From JASSUD01 sp031963415 (GTDB taxonomy: Bacteria > Pseudomonadota > Gammaproteobacteria > Burkholderiales > Burkholderiaceae): a stretch of DNA of 64,000 bases. The stretch spans positions 1,860,001-1,924,000 of the forward strand of contig JASSUI010000001.1 in NCBI GenBank assembly GCA_031963415.1, in the 5' to 3' direction. A model generated the notes under the pieces. It was not told the DNA's origin. It worked only from the letters and a program-made list of their open reading frames with translations, and searched no databases. The position numbers were made by a program, and so were the translations under genes. Numbering within the stretch: the stretch's first letter is position 1; each line of letters opens with the position of its first letter. Of this stretch, positions 52,129 through 61,019 are shown one piece after another.

Positions 52129-53721
52129 GTGTCTATTAGTTCGATCAGTAGATTAGTAAATCAAGTTGTATCTCATCCAAATTCGCTTTCTTCAAATCAG
52201 GCTAAGAATACAAGAAAGAAATTAACGGATTTGCCTAAAGAAGTCTTGTTGCAAATTGCTGAGGATTTGTTTTCTTCAAAGAATATTTCTTTTAAAGATT
52301 TTCAAAATTTCCAATATGCATGCAAACTATTTTTGCAAATAGGTCAAGCTGCGCTGCAGAGTTCGTTTTGGTGGTCTTTTTTTGATTTTAAAAATAATCA
52401 ATCTGAAAGTGATGCTAAAGTTGTAAATAAAAAAATATACGAATGGCTTGGTGTTAGAAGGGAATTAAAAAATACTGCGCGCTGGAGGCAATTGGATAAT
52501 TTAATCAGAGCGCCTGGTAGTAAACCTTTCGATGTGCCAAGTATATGGAATCTTTTGAGATATGGTCATTATATTAATCAGCCATTGTCCAGCTTTGTAG
52601 ATCTTGGGGTTTTGAAAAAAGAAAATATAGATGGCCTGGTTTTAAGTAAAGTGCAAGAAAATTATGTAACCTCAGAATCTGGGCTTATAAGTATTTTAAA
52701 AGAAACGCCGGATTTTCATTTTTTTAAAAAAATACCGGATAATTTTTTCCGGCTTGGAAATTATAATATGATAAAAAAAGCTATGGAGGAGGATGAAAAT
52801 GTATTTAATTATATGGTTGAAAGTAAGATATGCCTTTATTATCCAAATAGCTTTTCAGGATTAGAGCCATTTATTGAAGCTGTATCCAAATCTTCAGAGG
52901 AAAAGATGATGCGTGTGCTTTATCCTTATATTAATGCTAATGCATGTTATATGGTAGGAAAAAACGCAATTCATTTTGCGGCAGAGTATGGAAATGTCAA
53001 TGCATTAATATTTTTACGTGATAAAGGTGTTGATTTTAAAAAAAGAGATGACAAAGGACGCAGCCCACTATTTTTATCTGTTTTATCTTGCTCACAGCAA
53101 CATCAGGCTTTTACGAGAAAGCTAATAGAATATGGAGAATCTGCCAGCGTGGTGGATAATGATGGTAATACCATTCTTATGGTAGCTGCCCAAGAGTCAG
53201 ATTCGCTACTTTGCAACGATTTTTTTTCATATTTAATAAAATCAGGCGCAAACATTAATGCTGTAAATAATTTTGATGAAAATATCTTACATATCTTATT
53301 TAGAGATAAAAAATTTGAAAAATTTTTTCGCTTAAATAAATTATTTGTAGAGAGGGGAGTGTTTGATGTAAAAGAAATGTTGCAAATTGCTGAAATATAC
53401 GGTGAAGGTAAGTTTCTCTATAATATGGCAATTTTTATTAATGATCTATTGAATCGATCGAAATCATTGCTGCTGATGAAAAATAAAAATAGAAAAACTC
53501 CAGTTGATAATTTGAAGAGAAAGTTTGGGGAAAAATCTTTTGAATATATTTTAAATGTATTGGATAAATTTAATAAAAATCATATGCTTTCAATCGATAG
53601 CAAATTGTTATTATTTGTGCGGGCGGGCTTTGCGATAGAGTATATTAAATTTATTCGAAGTAAATTAAATGAATTTGCCAGAAAATATATGTATGCCGCC
53701 AAGGCAAGAGTGATGGCGTAA
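52129..53721 (+). CDS. F-box and ankyrin-repeat protein, candidate type IVB effector
   Basis: The 530-aa protein has eukaryotic-type domains. An F-box-like motif lies at about residues 33-75 (LTDLPKEVLLQIAEDLF...FQNFQYACKLFLQIGQ). Ankyrin repeats lie at about 277-400, with NAIHFAAEYGNVNALIFLRDKG, GRSPLFLSV, DNDGNTILMVAA, IKSGANINAVNNFDENILHIL. F-box proteins join SCF ubiquitin ligases in the host, and ankyrins bind targets. GTG 52129 follows AGAAGGGG by seven bases. The gene is far more AT-rich than its neighbours, lacks a Sec signal and lies right behind the secretion cluster. Effector status is inference. Confidence 0.82.
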   Translation: MSISSISRLVNQVVSHPNSLSSNQAKNTRKKLTDLPKEVLLQIAEDLFSSKNISFKDFQNFQYACKLFLQIGQAALQSSFWWSFFDFKNNQSESDAKVVNKKIYEWLGVRRELKNTARWRQLDNLIRAPGSKPFDVPSIWNLLRYGHYINQPLSSFVDLGVLKKENIDGLVLSKVQENYVTSESGLISILKETPDFHFFKKIPDNFFRLGNYNMIKKAMEEDENVFNYMVESKICLYYPNSFSGLEPFIEAVSKSSEEKMMRVLYPYINANACYMVGKNAIHFAAEYGNVNALIFLRDKGVDFKKRDDKGRSPLFLSVLSCSQQHQAFTRKLIEYGESASVVDNDGNTILMVAAQESDSLLCNDFFSYLIKSGANINAVNNFDENILHILFRDKKFEKFFRLNKLFVERGVFDVKEMLQIAEIYGEGKFLYNMAIFINDLLNRSKSLLLMKNKNRKTPVDNLKRKFGEKSFEYILNVLDKFNKNHMLSIDSKLLLFVRAGFAIEYIKFIRSKLNEFARKYMYAAKARVMA

Positions 53722-53725
53722 AATG

Positions 53726-53822
53726 ATGCTGAATAAATCTGGCAAAAAATTTCATGTGTAACTTTCCTATCGGTAAGTTAATGCCTGCTGTGATATTTTT
53801 TGCTAATCCTGATTTATTCAGC
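53726..53822. repeat. Family B element after the effector-like gene (B5)
   Basis: TGCTGAATAAATCTGGCAAA and TGCTAATCCTGATTTATTCA are inverted ends about 97 bases apart, with a run of T behind. Despite the AT-rich surroundings the family B ends are well kept. It may terminate the effector-like gene. Confidence 0.65.
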
Positions 53823-53889
53823 TTTTTTGTAATTTTGGTTTGGATGATTTTTTATTTGTTAAATATTTTATACTTGTTTTTTATAAAAT

Positions 53890-54507
53890 CTACATTTTTA
53901 TATCTCGCTTTTTGTACGGTATCGAAAGATTATTTGAATTGAATATATTTTGAAATGGTATAGGTCGAGGCAAAATTTTTTGTGGATAGGTATGGTTTAT
54001 AAAGCTAATAGAATTTTCTCGCTTTCTTTTTAAATTTGTTGAATTTTGATTTTTCTTAGTATGGCTATAGATTGAATGACTGGGCTCAGTAAGATGCCAG
54101 CTGCTATATATTTTTTTGCTTTTATTATTTTTAAAAGTATATGATCTGGTGGAATCGAAGGTGGACTGTAATGGGCTATTGGAAAAATATGAAAAATTTC
54201 TATTTTTTTTGTATTGAAGATATTTTTTTATTATGTCTTTTATACAAATAAGATCACCCTCTCTTTTTGTTTTGGCAATTGGTTGGGGGTGTGCTTGTAT
54301 AAGTTTTTTATTTGCTTGATTTATATTTTTATCAGGATGCTTAATGCTATCGGCTACATAAATTTCTTGTTGAATGGAACTTTTTTGGGAATTTTCCTGG
54401 CTCTTCCTTAATTTTCCTGAATTTTCTTGATCTATTAGATTTAAAAAATAAGCATCAATGGAAGGGTAGGAAGAATAATTTTTTATTTGATGAGTGTGGA
54501 TTGTCAC
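53890..54507 (-). CDS. Lys/Asn/Ser-rich orphan protein of unknown function
   Basis: The 205-aa frame starts at GTG 54507 with AGGA seven bases upstream. It is rich in Lys, Asn, Ser and Ile, with no membrane segment or signal peptide. A basic cluster NLKRKRENS near residues 160-168 resembles a nuclear localisation signal. I recognise no family. Composition matches the F-box gene, and the two genes converge on repeat B5. It could be a second secreted protein or a non-coding AT-rich stretch that stays open by chance; the ribosome site favours a gene. Confidence 0.45.
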   Translation of the reverse strand: MTIHTHQIKNYSSYPSIDAYFLNLIDQENSGKLRKSQENSQKSSIQQEIYVADSIKHPDKNINQANKKLIQAHPQPIAKTKREGDLICIKDIIKKYLQYKKNRNFSYFSNSPLQSTFDSTRSYTFKNNKSKKIYSSWHLTEPSHSIYSHTKKNQNSTNLKRKRENSISFINHTYPQKILPRPIPFQNIFNSNNLSIPYKKRDIKM

Positions 54508-54637
54508 TATTGTGTCCTAATTTATATATTTTTTTGAGAAAATCAAATTATAAGAATATAAAAAATATATATAAAAAATAATGGACTGTTCCTGTAAAGA
54601 ACTTTAATTTTTTCTGAAATACGCTACGGACTTATAG

Positions 54638-54745
54638 AAGTGCTGAATAAATCGAGAGAAATGAATGTTTCAGTTAGGAATTGCCCTCATACAGCAAGGA
54701 AACTATAGTGGCCTACCTTGCCATTTTTGATTTATTCAGCTCCCT
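54638..54745. repeat. Family B element (B6)
   Basis: GAAGTGCTGAATAAATCGAG and TTTTTGATTTATTCAGCTCC are inverted ends about 105 bases apart. It lies between the orphan gene and dodecin and accounts for most of that gap. Confidence 0.7.
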
Positions 54746-54762
54746 TTACGTGAAATAAAGAT

Positions 54763-54966
54763 TTACTGAAGCTTAAAAGAAATTTTTGCATTAATTCGAT
54801 ATTGGCTAATCTTGCCATCGCTTACTTTCGCTTCAAAATTTTTGATATAGATTGATTTAATATTTTTTAGTGTTTTCTCTGCTCTTTCGATTGCACATGC
54901 TGCGGCATCTTCCCAACTTAGAGGAGACTCAGCGAGCACCTCCACGACTTTAACGACATCAGACAT
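54763..54966 (-). CDS. Dodecin family flavin-binding protein
   Basis: The 67-aa protein starts MSDVVKVVEVLAESPLSWED after a strong AAGGAGG site. It has the dodecin pattern of one helix between strands: VVEVLAESPLSWEDAAACAI, AEKTLKNIKSIYIKNFEAKV, and KISQYRINAKISFKL. Dodecins form dodecamers that store riboflavin or bind FMN or CoA. The stacking Trp in SPLSWED is present. The longer open frame upstream starts in the noncoding leader. Confidence 0.93.
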   Translation of the reverse strand: MSDVVKVVEVLAESPLSWEDAAACAIERAEKTLKNIKSIYIKNFEAKVSDGKISQYRINAKISFKLQ

Positions 54967-55054
54967 AACCGCCTCCTTATCCATTAATCGTTGTAGATAT
55001 AAATACATCTAGCATCAGATATGCCATCTATCTAATTTCTGCTACTTTAAAGCT

Positions 55055-55816
55055 TTACACCCAATGTCCTTTAAAGAGGGGATCCGTCGTGTGCTCGTTA
55101 CGCCATAGCCTTAAATCTGAAAAGATTTTTTCCTTATCGAACGATTTTTTTTCTGCTTGCCAATCTATTTTTAATTCTTCAGATAAGTCTGTGCCAGACC
55201 CAATCAGCAATAATTCAGCATTTGGATAATTTAAAAGGGTGACGGGGTTGGCTGGGATAAAACGTAAATTTTGAAATTTCTCTTGTAGCGCTTGAGGAAA
55301 ATTTGCCACCCGCCCACTTTGGATACCTGCCGCTTTTTGATTTTTGACAGACAGCACGTAACTTGCCTCAGACTGCAGTTCTAACTCTTTTTGCACTTCT
55401 CCTGGCTGATCTGGCATTGTTAAATGATAGGTTAAGTAAGTTTGACGCCCAGCCTGAACAATACAATATACCCCTTCGCCACAAGCCCTTGCCTCGGGCG
55501 CTGATCGTTCACCTCTAGTTTTGGTCGAATAGTTTTGTTTTTTCAACGCATCTAGCAATTGTTCAGGATGCTGCACTACGCTTTCTACTGTTGACCAATG
55601 TTTTTCATGCTTGCCCGTTTCAGGTAGACGCTTACGCCCAACTACTAGTAAGCGATAGTGATTGTTTTTATCAGGGTGCAGAACGATATAAAAACGCTGG
55701 ATATCCTCTATCGCTTTAGATGAATCTTCTTCCTCGTCAGCAGAACTCACTTTAGGGCGATAGAAGAAATAAATATCGCCTCGCTCAAGCAGTTGCATAT
55801 CATTCTGTGCGGTCAT
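55055..55816 (-). CDS. Conserved-looking hypothetical protein
   Basis: The 253-aa cytosolic protein starts MTAQNDMQLLERGDIYFFYR behind AGGAGG. It is mixed alpha/beta with segments such as RFYIVLHPDKNNHYRLLVVGRKRLPE, GEGVYCIVQAGRQTYLTYHL, and LPQALQEKF followed by FIPANPVTLLNYPNAELLLIG. I do not recognise the family with confidence. It resembles hypothetical proteins that carry a Lys/Arg-rich nucleotide-like pocket, but no catalytic motif is evident. It lies upstream of dodecin with a clean ribosome site, so it is probably real. Confidence 0.7.
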   Translation of the reverse strand: MTAQNDMQLLERGDIYFFYRPKVSSADEEEDSSKAIEDIQRFYIVLHPDKNNHYRLLVVGRKRLPETGKHEKHWSTVESVVQHPEQLLDALKKQNYSTKTRGERSAPEARACGEGVYCIVQAGRQTYLTYHLTMPDQPGEVQKELELQSEASYVLSVKNQKAAGIQSGRVANFPQALQEKFQNLRFIPANPVTLLNYPNAELLLIGSGTDLSEELKIDWQAEKKSFDKEKIFSDLRLWRNEHTTDPLFKGHWV

Positions 55817-55960
55817 AGATCCTCCTTTCTTATATTGCCTATATTTTTATTCGATGCAGACAATATGCCTATGCGACAAGGAGCGCCTTTGCTGGTCAGT
55901 AAAATGGTACTTGCCGTGAGGCTGTCGTAGGTTATCTTGTTGGAAGGATGCGCAATCTGA

Positions 55961-56818
55961 TTAGGCAGATGCAGTGGCAGGTTGCGTTAAATCAGCGATC
56001 TGTTGGCAAATTTGGCTTGTGGCTTCTGATCTATTTAACGTATAAAAATGTAAGCCCGGCGCGCCTCCTTCAATTAAGCGGCGACATAGATTCGCTACCA
56101 CTTCAAGGCCAAACGCGCGGATTGATTTTTTGTCGTCACCAAAGCTGGCTAACCTTTGCGCGATCCAGCGAGGCACTTCGGCCCCACACATTTCAGAAAA
56201 GCGAATGAGCTGGGAATAATTAGTAATCGGCATAATGCCTGGTGTGATGGGCACATCAATACCAAACCGTTGGACATCGTCAACGAAGCGAAAATAGGCA
56301 TCTGAGTTGTAGAAATATTGGCTGATCGCAGCATTAGCGCCGGCTTTGATTTTTCGTGCGAAATTTTCTAGATCGTGTTGCAAAGATTTAGCTTGTGGAT
56401 GGCCTTCAGGATAGGCGGCAACTTGTATATGAAACCAATCGCCATGTTCGGCTCGGATAAATTCCACTAACTCAGACGCATAGCGAAACTCACCCAGGCT
56501 ACCCATGCCAGAGGCTAAATCGCCGCGTAATGCAACGATATGCCGGATACCGTGGCTACGGTAATGTTCAAGGATGTGGCGAATTTCACTGCGCGATGAT
56601 CCAACGCATGATAAATGGGGCGCGGCATTAATTTTTTCGTGCACCATTTCTAACACTAAATCAAGCGTGCCTTGCTGGGTTGAACCACCTGCACCGAAGG
56701 TTACCGAAATAAATTGAGGTTGTAGCTGTGCAAGTTCGGCACGTGCTGCGCGTAATTTGTCGTGGCCTTCGGGTGTTTTGGGAGGAAAAAACTCAAAAGA
56801 TAATTCTGGAGCGCGCAT
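55961..56818 (-). CDS. metF: 5,10-methylenetetrahydrofolate reductase
   Basis: MetF reduces methylene-THF to 5-methyl-THF, the methyl donor for methionine. The 285-aa flavoprotein starts MRAPELSFEFFPPKTPEGHD; the FEFFPPK motif is diagnostic. FISVTFGAGGSTQQ, HIVALRGD, VAAYPEGHP, and ISQYFYNSDAYFRF line the FAD and folate site. The gene lies near ahcY with the holin-like gene between, as in Burkholderia. Together they imply a working methyl cycle even though metZ is missing from its expected place. Confidence 0.96.
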   Translation of the reverse strand: MRAPELSFEFFPPKTPEGHDKLRAARAELAQLQPQFISVTFGAGGSTQQGTLDLVLEMVHEKINAAPHLSCVGSSRSEIRHILEHYRSHGIRHIVALRGDLASGMGSLGEFRYASELVEFIRAEHGDWFHIQVAAYPEGHPQAKSLQHDLENFARKIKAGANAAISQYFYNSDAYFRFVDDVQRFGIDVPITPGIMPITNYSQLIRFSEMCGAEVPRWIAQRLASFGDDKKSIRAFGLEVVANLCRRLIEGGAPGLHFYTLNRSEATSQICQQIADLTQPATASA

Positions 56819-56867
56819 GACGAATCAAAGAGCTGAATGCAGCTATGAAAAGTAGGGTAGTGCTAGT

Positions 56868-57096
56868 GCGTGTCTTCAATTAAAACGGACTCGCGAAGGT
56901 ACCGGCCAGCGTGCCCTGCAGGGCACGCTGGCCGGTACCTTCCTTCAAAAAGCCCATCTTAAAATGAGGTTGATGGTTTTCAGGCGCGCAGCCGGCGTCA
57001 TGCTCCTTGCGAATACGTCCAGTATTCGCCGCGTCACATTCCTTGGCTGCGCGCCTGAAAACCATCAACGCGAGCCCGTTTTAATTGAAGACACGC
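56868..57096. repeat. Composite palindromic element, family C
   Basis: Outer inverted ends GCGTGTCTTCAATTAAAACG (56868-56887, plus one base) match exactly at 57076-57096. Inside is a 48-bp perfect palindrome (56895-56942, centre CTGCAG). A second perfect 25-bp inverted pair follows (56969-56993 with 57045-57069), enclosing a small GAATACG...GTATTC hairpin. The right end has a near copy at 20107-20136. It looks like a nonautonomous mobile element or a nested insertion. Confidence 0.8.
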
Positions 57097-57148
57097 CCTA
57101 GGGAAGAATCGTCCCTAGCACCAAGTAGAGGTTCTTTAATAAACAGAT

Positions 57149-57499
57149 TTATTGAATGCGGTTGCCAAAAACAATCGCAGATAAAGCCCATGAAATGAGG
57201 CTATATAAAATCGAACCAAAAAAGGCAGCCCAAAAAGTGGTGACTTCAAATCCTTTTAGCATCGCTGCAGCTAAATAAAAAAGCAGCCCATTAATCACGA
57301 GGATAAAAAGACCCAACGTAAGAACAGTGACGGGCAGCGTGAGTAAGATGAGTATTGGGCGTACTAATGTATTAATTAATCCAAGTACAACAGCAATGAT
57401 AAGTGCTGTACCGAAGCTACGAATCTGGATAGCAGGAATGATATAAGGCAGAACCAACAATGCAACAGCATTAATGAGCCAGATCAATAATAAATTCAT
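57149..57499 (-). CDS. Phage holin family IV (four-helix) membrane protein
   Basis: The 116-aa protein has four hydrophobic segments: LLIWLINAVALLVLPYIIP, FGTALIIAVVLGLINTLV, LLTLPVTVLTLGLFILVINGLLFYL, and FWAAFFGSILYSLISWAL. The N-x-L-V-R-P motif between helices two and three is typical of the DUF360/holin IV family. It is not part of a prophage; it is a conserved neighbour between ahcY and metF in Burkholderiaceae. GGAG precedes ATG 57499. The role is unknown. Confidence 0.85.
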   Translation of the reverse strand: MNLLLIWLINAVALLVLPYIIPAIQIRSFGTALIIAVVLGLINTLVRPILILLTLPVTVLTLGLFILVINGLLFYLAAAMLKGFEVTTFWAAFFGSILYSLISWALSAIVFGNRIQ

Positions 57500-57666
57500 T
57501 TTTATTCTCCTATAAAACGGATATCTAACTTAAACCCTCACCATTACATAAACGTAACTGGGCAATAACTATACCTACGACGTTACAAAAGGCTTGCTTA
57601 AGCTGTCAGAGACGCAAAAAAACGCGGCTAATCGCCATTGCACAGCCTTTTCGTAAAAGAAAATGC

Positions 57667-59100
57667 TTAGTAACGATAATGCGATGGTTTATATGGGCCC
57701 TCTTTAGGTACGCCGATGTAATTGGCTTGCGTTTCACTGAGTTCAGTGAGATGGGCGCCTAAACGGTTCAGGTGTAAACGGGCGACTTTCTCATCTAAGT
57801 GTTTGGGCAGCACGTACACTTTGTGCTCGTATTCAGCGTTTTTAGTAAATAACTCAATTTGCGCAAGCGTTTGGTTAGTGAATGAATTCGACATCACAAA
57901 AGAAGGGTGACCCGTCGCACAACCCAGGTTAACGAGGCGCCCCTCAGCTAACAGAATAATGCGTTTGCCGTCAGGAAATTCAATATGGTCGACTTGTGGT
58001 TTAATGTTTTCCCATTTGTATTGGCGCAGCGAAGCAACTTCAATTTCTGAGTCAAAATGGCCAATATTGCAAACGATCGCTTGATCGCGCATTTTTTTCA
58101 TATGTTCGTGGTTAATCACATATAGATTGCCGGTTGCGGTCACAAAAATATCGGCTTTATCAGCAGCGTCATCCATGCTGACTACACGGTAGCCTTCCAT
58201 CGCCGCCTGCAGTGCGCAGATGGGGTCAATTTCGGTAATCCATACCGTTGCGCCTAAGCCGCGCAATGATTGAGCGCATCCTTTACCCACATCACCATAG
58301 CCTGCGACGACTGCAATTTTGCCGGCAATCATCACATCGGTTGCGCGCTTAATGCCGTCTACCAGTGATTCGCGGCAACCATAGAGGTTGTCGAATTTCG
58401 ATTTGGTGACAGAATCATTCACATTAATCGCAGGGCAGGGCAGGCGACCTTCTTTTTCCATTTGATATAGACGATGCACACCCGTAGTCGTTTCTTCTGT
58501 AATGCCGCGGATGTGGGCAAGACGGGCTGAATACCAATGCGGGTCAAGCGCCAAATGTTTTTTGATGGCTGCAAAGAGCGCAGTTTCTTCTTCATTCGCT
58601 GGCTTCGCTAACACTGACTGATCTTGTTCTGCGCGTGCGCCTAAGATGAGCAGGAGCGTCGCATCGCCACCATCATCAAGAATCATATTGGCCTGCTCGC
58701 CATTGGGCCATTCAAAAATGCGATGGGCAAACTCCCAATATTCATCTAGCGTTTCGCCTTTAAACGCAAAAACAGATGTGCCATTCGCTGCGATGGCTGC
58801 GGCTGCGTGATCTTGCGTAGAAAAAATATTGCATGAGGCCCACCGTACTTCAGCTCCTAACGCTTGCAGGGTCTCGACGAGCACGGCGGTTTGTATCGTC
58901 ATATGCAATGAACCAGCGATGCGTGCTCCTTTGAGTGGCTGACTGTTTTGGTACTCTTCGCGCAACGCCATTAAGCCAGGCATTTCCGTTTGCGCGATCA
59001 CAATCTCTTTGCGACCCCAGGCGGCAAGCGAAAGATCCGCCACAATATGATTAATAGTGTGTCCGCTAAACGTGGGCGAAGCAGAAACGGCAGCGTCCAT
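57667..59100 (-). CDS. ahcY: Adenosylhomocysteinase
   Basis: AhcY hydrolyses S-adenosylhomocysteine to homocysteine and adenosine using bound NAD. The 477-aa protein is full length, with DDGGDATLLL, the PAINVNDSVTKSKFDNLYG substrate-binding region, and the NAD site GYGDVGKGCAQSLRGLGATV. HFDSEIEV follows, and the C-terminal Lys-Tyr end YKPSHYRY is intact. AAGGAGAG precedes the ATG. No SAH riboswitch is seen upstream. It lies with the holin-like gene and metF as in relatives. Confidence 0.97.
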   Translation of the reverse strand: MDAAVSASPTFSGHTINHIVADLSLAAWGRKEIVIAQTEMPGLMALREEYQNSQPLKGARIAGSLHMTIQTAVLVETLQALGAEVRWASCNIFSTQDHAAAAIAANGTSVFAFKGETLDEYWEFAHRIFEWPNGEQANMILDDGGDATLLLILGARAEQDQSVLAKPANEEETALFAAIKKHLALDPHWYSARLAHIRGITEETTTGVHRLYQMEKEGRLPCPAINVNDSVTKSKFDNLYGCRESLVDGIKRATDVMIAGKIAVVAGYGDVGKGCAQSLRGLGATVWITEIDPICALQAAMEGYRVVSMDDAADKADIFVTATGNLYVINHEHMKKMRDQAIVCNIGHFDSEIEVASLRQYKWENIKPQVDHIEFPDGKRIILLAEGRLVNLGCATGHPSFVMSNSFTNQTLAQIELFTKNAEYEHKVYVLPKHLDEKVARLHLNRLGAHLTELSETQANYIGVPKEGPYKPSHYRY

Positions 59101-59261
59101 TACGACTCTCCTTGCATTAATAAATGACGAATAAAAAGATCAGCACCCTTAGTCTAAGGCTTCTATAAAAAACAGCTGAGAAATGGGTGGCTCTAGGCTT
59201 GTAAAAACAGAAGCCATAAGAACCCTTTTTCTAAATGCTTCAAAGGCCATAATTCGCGCAT

Positions 59262-59378
59262 TTATTAGACCCTGGGCGGTGCTCGGCATCTGCATGTACG
59301 CTCAAGTACACGCCGGCTCCTGTGCTCTGGCCTGCGGCGCCTGACAACCTTTTAGGCATTGATGAAACGAGTTCTAAT
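59262..59378. repeat. Dispersed repeat, family D (D1)
   Basis: AGACCCTGGGCGGTGCTCGG, CATGTACGCTCAAGTACACG and GGCCTGCGGCGCCTGAC form a GC-richer palindromic segment homologous to 28460-28580. It fills part of the 59101-59506 gene-free stretch; the remainder is AT-rich and probably holds the ahcY promoter. Confidence 0.6.
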
Positions 59379-59506
59379 GAACGTGTTTGACTTTTTTGAG
59401 AAGTTAACTCAGCGTTCTTGAGGCTGATGATGAGTAAAAAAACAACCTTATCACATCTTTTATAAAGAGCGTTTTATCGATGTGTATTACCATGCAGGAA
59501 ACTCCT

Positions 59507-60532
59507 CTACGCACACCGCGAGGAAATAGTTGATGCTTGCCGATGGTGAGCAGCTAGTTCCGTCCAATAATCAACTTTCAGCAGTACACCTAGTTCTTCG
59601 ATGAATTCTTCATTGTCCCCATTAAGTGGAACGATACACATTTTCCCTGCGCAATTGATTTGATTGCTTAGTTCTAGCATTTCTGCTTGCTTTTGCGAAG
59701 CCAGAATTAGATCAGGGTCGAGTCGTGAGATTAGACTGTAGTTGATTGCCTTTTCCGATTTTGAGTAAAGCTCCTGCGCGTTGGGTAGGGGTAGACCCTC
59801 AGGTTTTCTTAATATGCCTACTACCTTTTCAGCCGCGCCTAATTTACAGAGTACGTCAACGATTTCCGGTGCAAGAACAATAATATTTTTAATGTCGTTT
59901 CCTATTAGTGGTCTTTCTGATAATTTTTGTATGGCTGATGGTAGTTTTTCCGAATGATATTTGAAGAGAATTTCTCCGGCTAATTCATTAATCTCATTAT
60001 TAAAGGCGTCGAGTCCACCAAAAATCAGATGACATTTATTTTCTTCTACCCACTTAAGTTTAATACCTTGGACAGCTTGTTGCGGCTCTGAATTTTTTCT
60101 CTGCATTTGTTCTAAAAATTTGACAATTCTTTGTGCTGCACCATTAGTATCAATTGGAAAATTTTTTTCCTGTTCTTCTTTTACTTTTTCTAAAATACAT
60201 TCGATGATTATCCTGGCGTACTTTAGATCAATGCGTCCATCTTTTTGTATAAAAGATGGGTTATAAATAAGAGCTAGAAAAATCAAAATCCTACTCCCAA
60301 AAAGATCAGCATCTAGTACTGACCTATAGGGCTCAAGCTCAGGGTAGGAGTAAATATTGCAAATAAACTTTGGAATAAAAGTAGAGGCTTTGTCAATCTC
60401 CGTGGGGAGGGAGTGCTCAATATATTGTAATGATGAATAAACGCTATCTTTACCGCTCTGCTGATATTCTTCTACTCTAACCTGGTCCTTTCGGAAAAAA
60501 GCTTGTAGGAAACAGTTCAGGATGCGATTCAT
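59507..60532 (-). CDS. Orphan cytoplasmic protein with a BtuF-like half domain
   Basis: The 341-aa protein has no signal peptide. Residues 1-200 are helical and unrecognised. Residues about 216-319 look like the N-terminal lobe of cobalamin/iron-siderophore binding proteins: IKNIIVLAPEIVDVLCKLGA, EKVVGILRKPEG, then ISRLDPDLILASQKQ and a closing FIEELGVLLKV helix. In transport these proteins are periplasmic; here the fold is in a cytosolic or secreted context and lacks its second lobe. GAGAGGA precedes the ATG. Composition is AT-rich like the effector candidate. It diverges from the NACHT gene. Confidence 0.6.
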   Translation of the reverse strand: MNRILNCFLQAFFRKDQVRVEEYQQSGKDSVYSSLQYIEHSLPTEIDKASTFIPKFICNIYSYPELEPYRSVLDADLFGSRILIFLALIYNPSFIQKDGRIDLKYARIIIECILEKVKEEQEKNFPIDTNGAAQRIVKFLEQMQRKNSEPQQAVQGIKLKWVEENKCHLIFGGLDAFNNEINELAGEILFKYHSEKLPSAIQKLSERPLIGNDIKNIIVLAPEIVDVLCKLGAAEKVVGILRKPEGLPLPNAQELYSKSEKAINYSLISRLDPDLILASQKQAEMLELSNQINCAGKMCIVPLNGDNEEFIEELGVLLKVDYWTELAAHHRQASTISSRCA

Positions 60533-60832
60533 TTTTTCCTCTCAAAATAAAAAAATTTTTATGTGTTGAGAATTTTATTTTTGCTGATGATAGATGCAAC
60601 CATTTCAATTTGGTCAAAAAATTATTATTAATTTTGAATTAAACGATAATTCGCGGTGTCTATGTAGGAAAAAATGCCCCAAATTTATGCTGTTGCAAAA
60701 ATAGCAAATTTTATTAGAAAAATTCAGTATGCTCCTTTTTAAAGAATAAATTTCTAATGTGAGTAAATTATAGATTTAATCCCTTATTGCCTAGCAATAC
60801 GTGAGCTACCTTATTCTTACAACTTCTTAACC

Positions 60833-60950
60833 TAAGAAAACACTGAATAACCCGAGAGCTGCTGAATAAACAAGTACGGCTTTCTTGCCGTATCGGTGGT
60901 ACGGGCAACAAAGGTATTTCTTGCTCGGGATTTATTCAGTGCTTCCTTAG
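60833..60950. repeat. Family B element (B7)
   Basis: The element opens AAGAAAACACTGAATAACCCG with a second internal start GCTGAATAAACAAGT, and closes TTGCTCGGGATTTATTCAGT. The centre has CCGTATCGGTGGTACGGGCA. It lies in the 60533-61019 gap, where the rest is AT-rich DNA with no gene and presumed divergent promoters. Confidence 0.7.
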
Positions 60951-61019
60951 TAAAGCGATGCTTCTTTCCGTTCAACTCGATAATAAAGCTTCGTCCATTT
61001 ATCAAAATGGGGAAAAGAT

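Noticed and set aside
53754..53942. Small hydrophobic open frame of 62 codons after the F-box gene
   Set aside because: It starts inside family B element B5, has no ribosome site and is a chance frame in AT-rich DNA.
57149..57499. Prophage signal from the holin-like gene
   Set aside because: The gene is a conserved chromosomal neighbour of ahcY and metF in Burkholderiaceae and no other phage genes are near.
59101..59260. Possible SAH riboswitch upstream of ahcY
   Set aside because: SAH riboswitches occur at this place in some Burkholderiaceae, but the conserved core sequences are not seen here on the minus strand.
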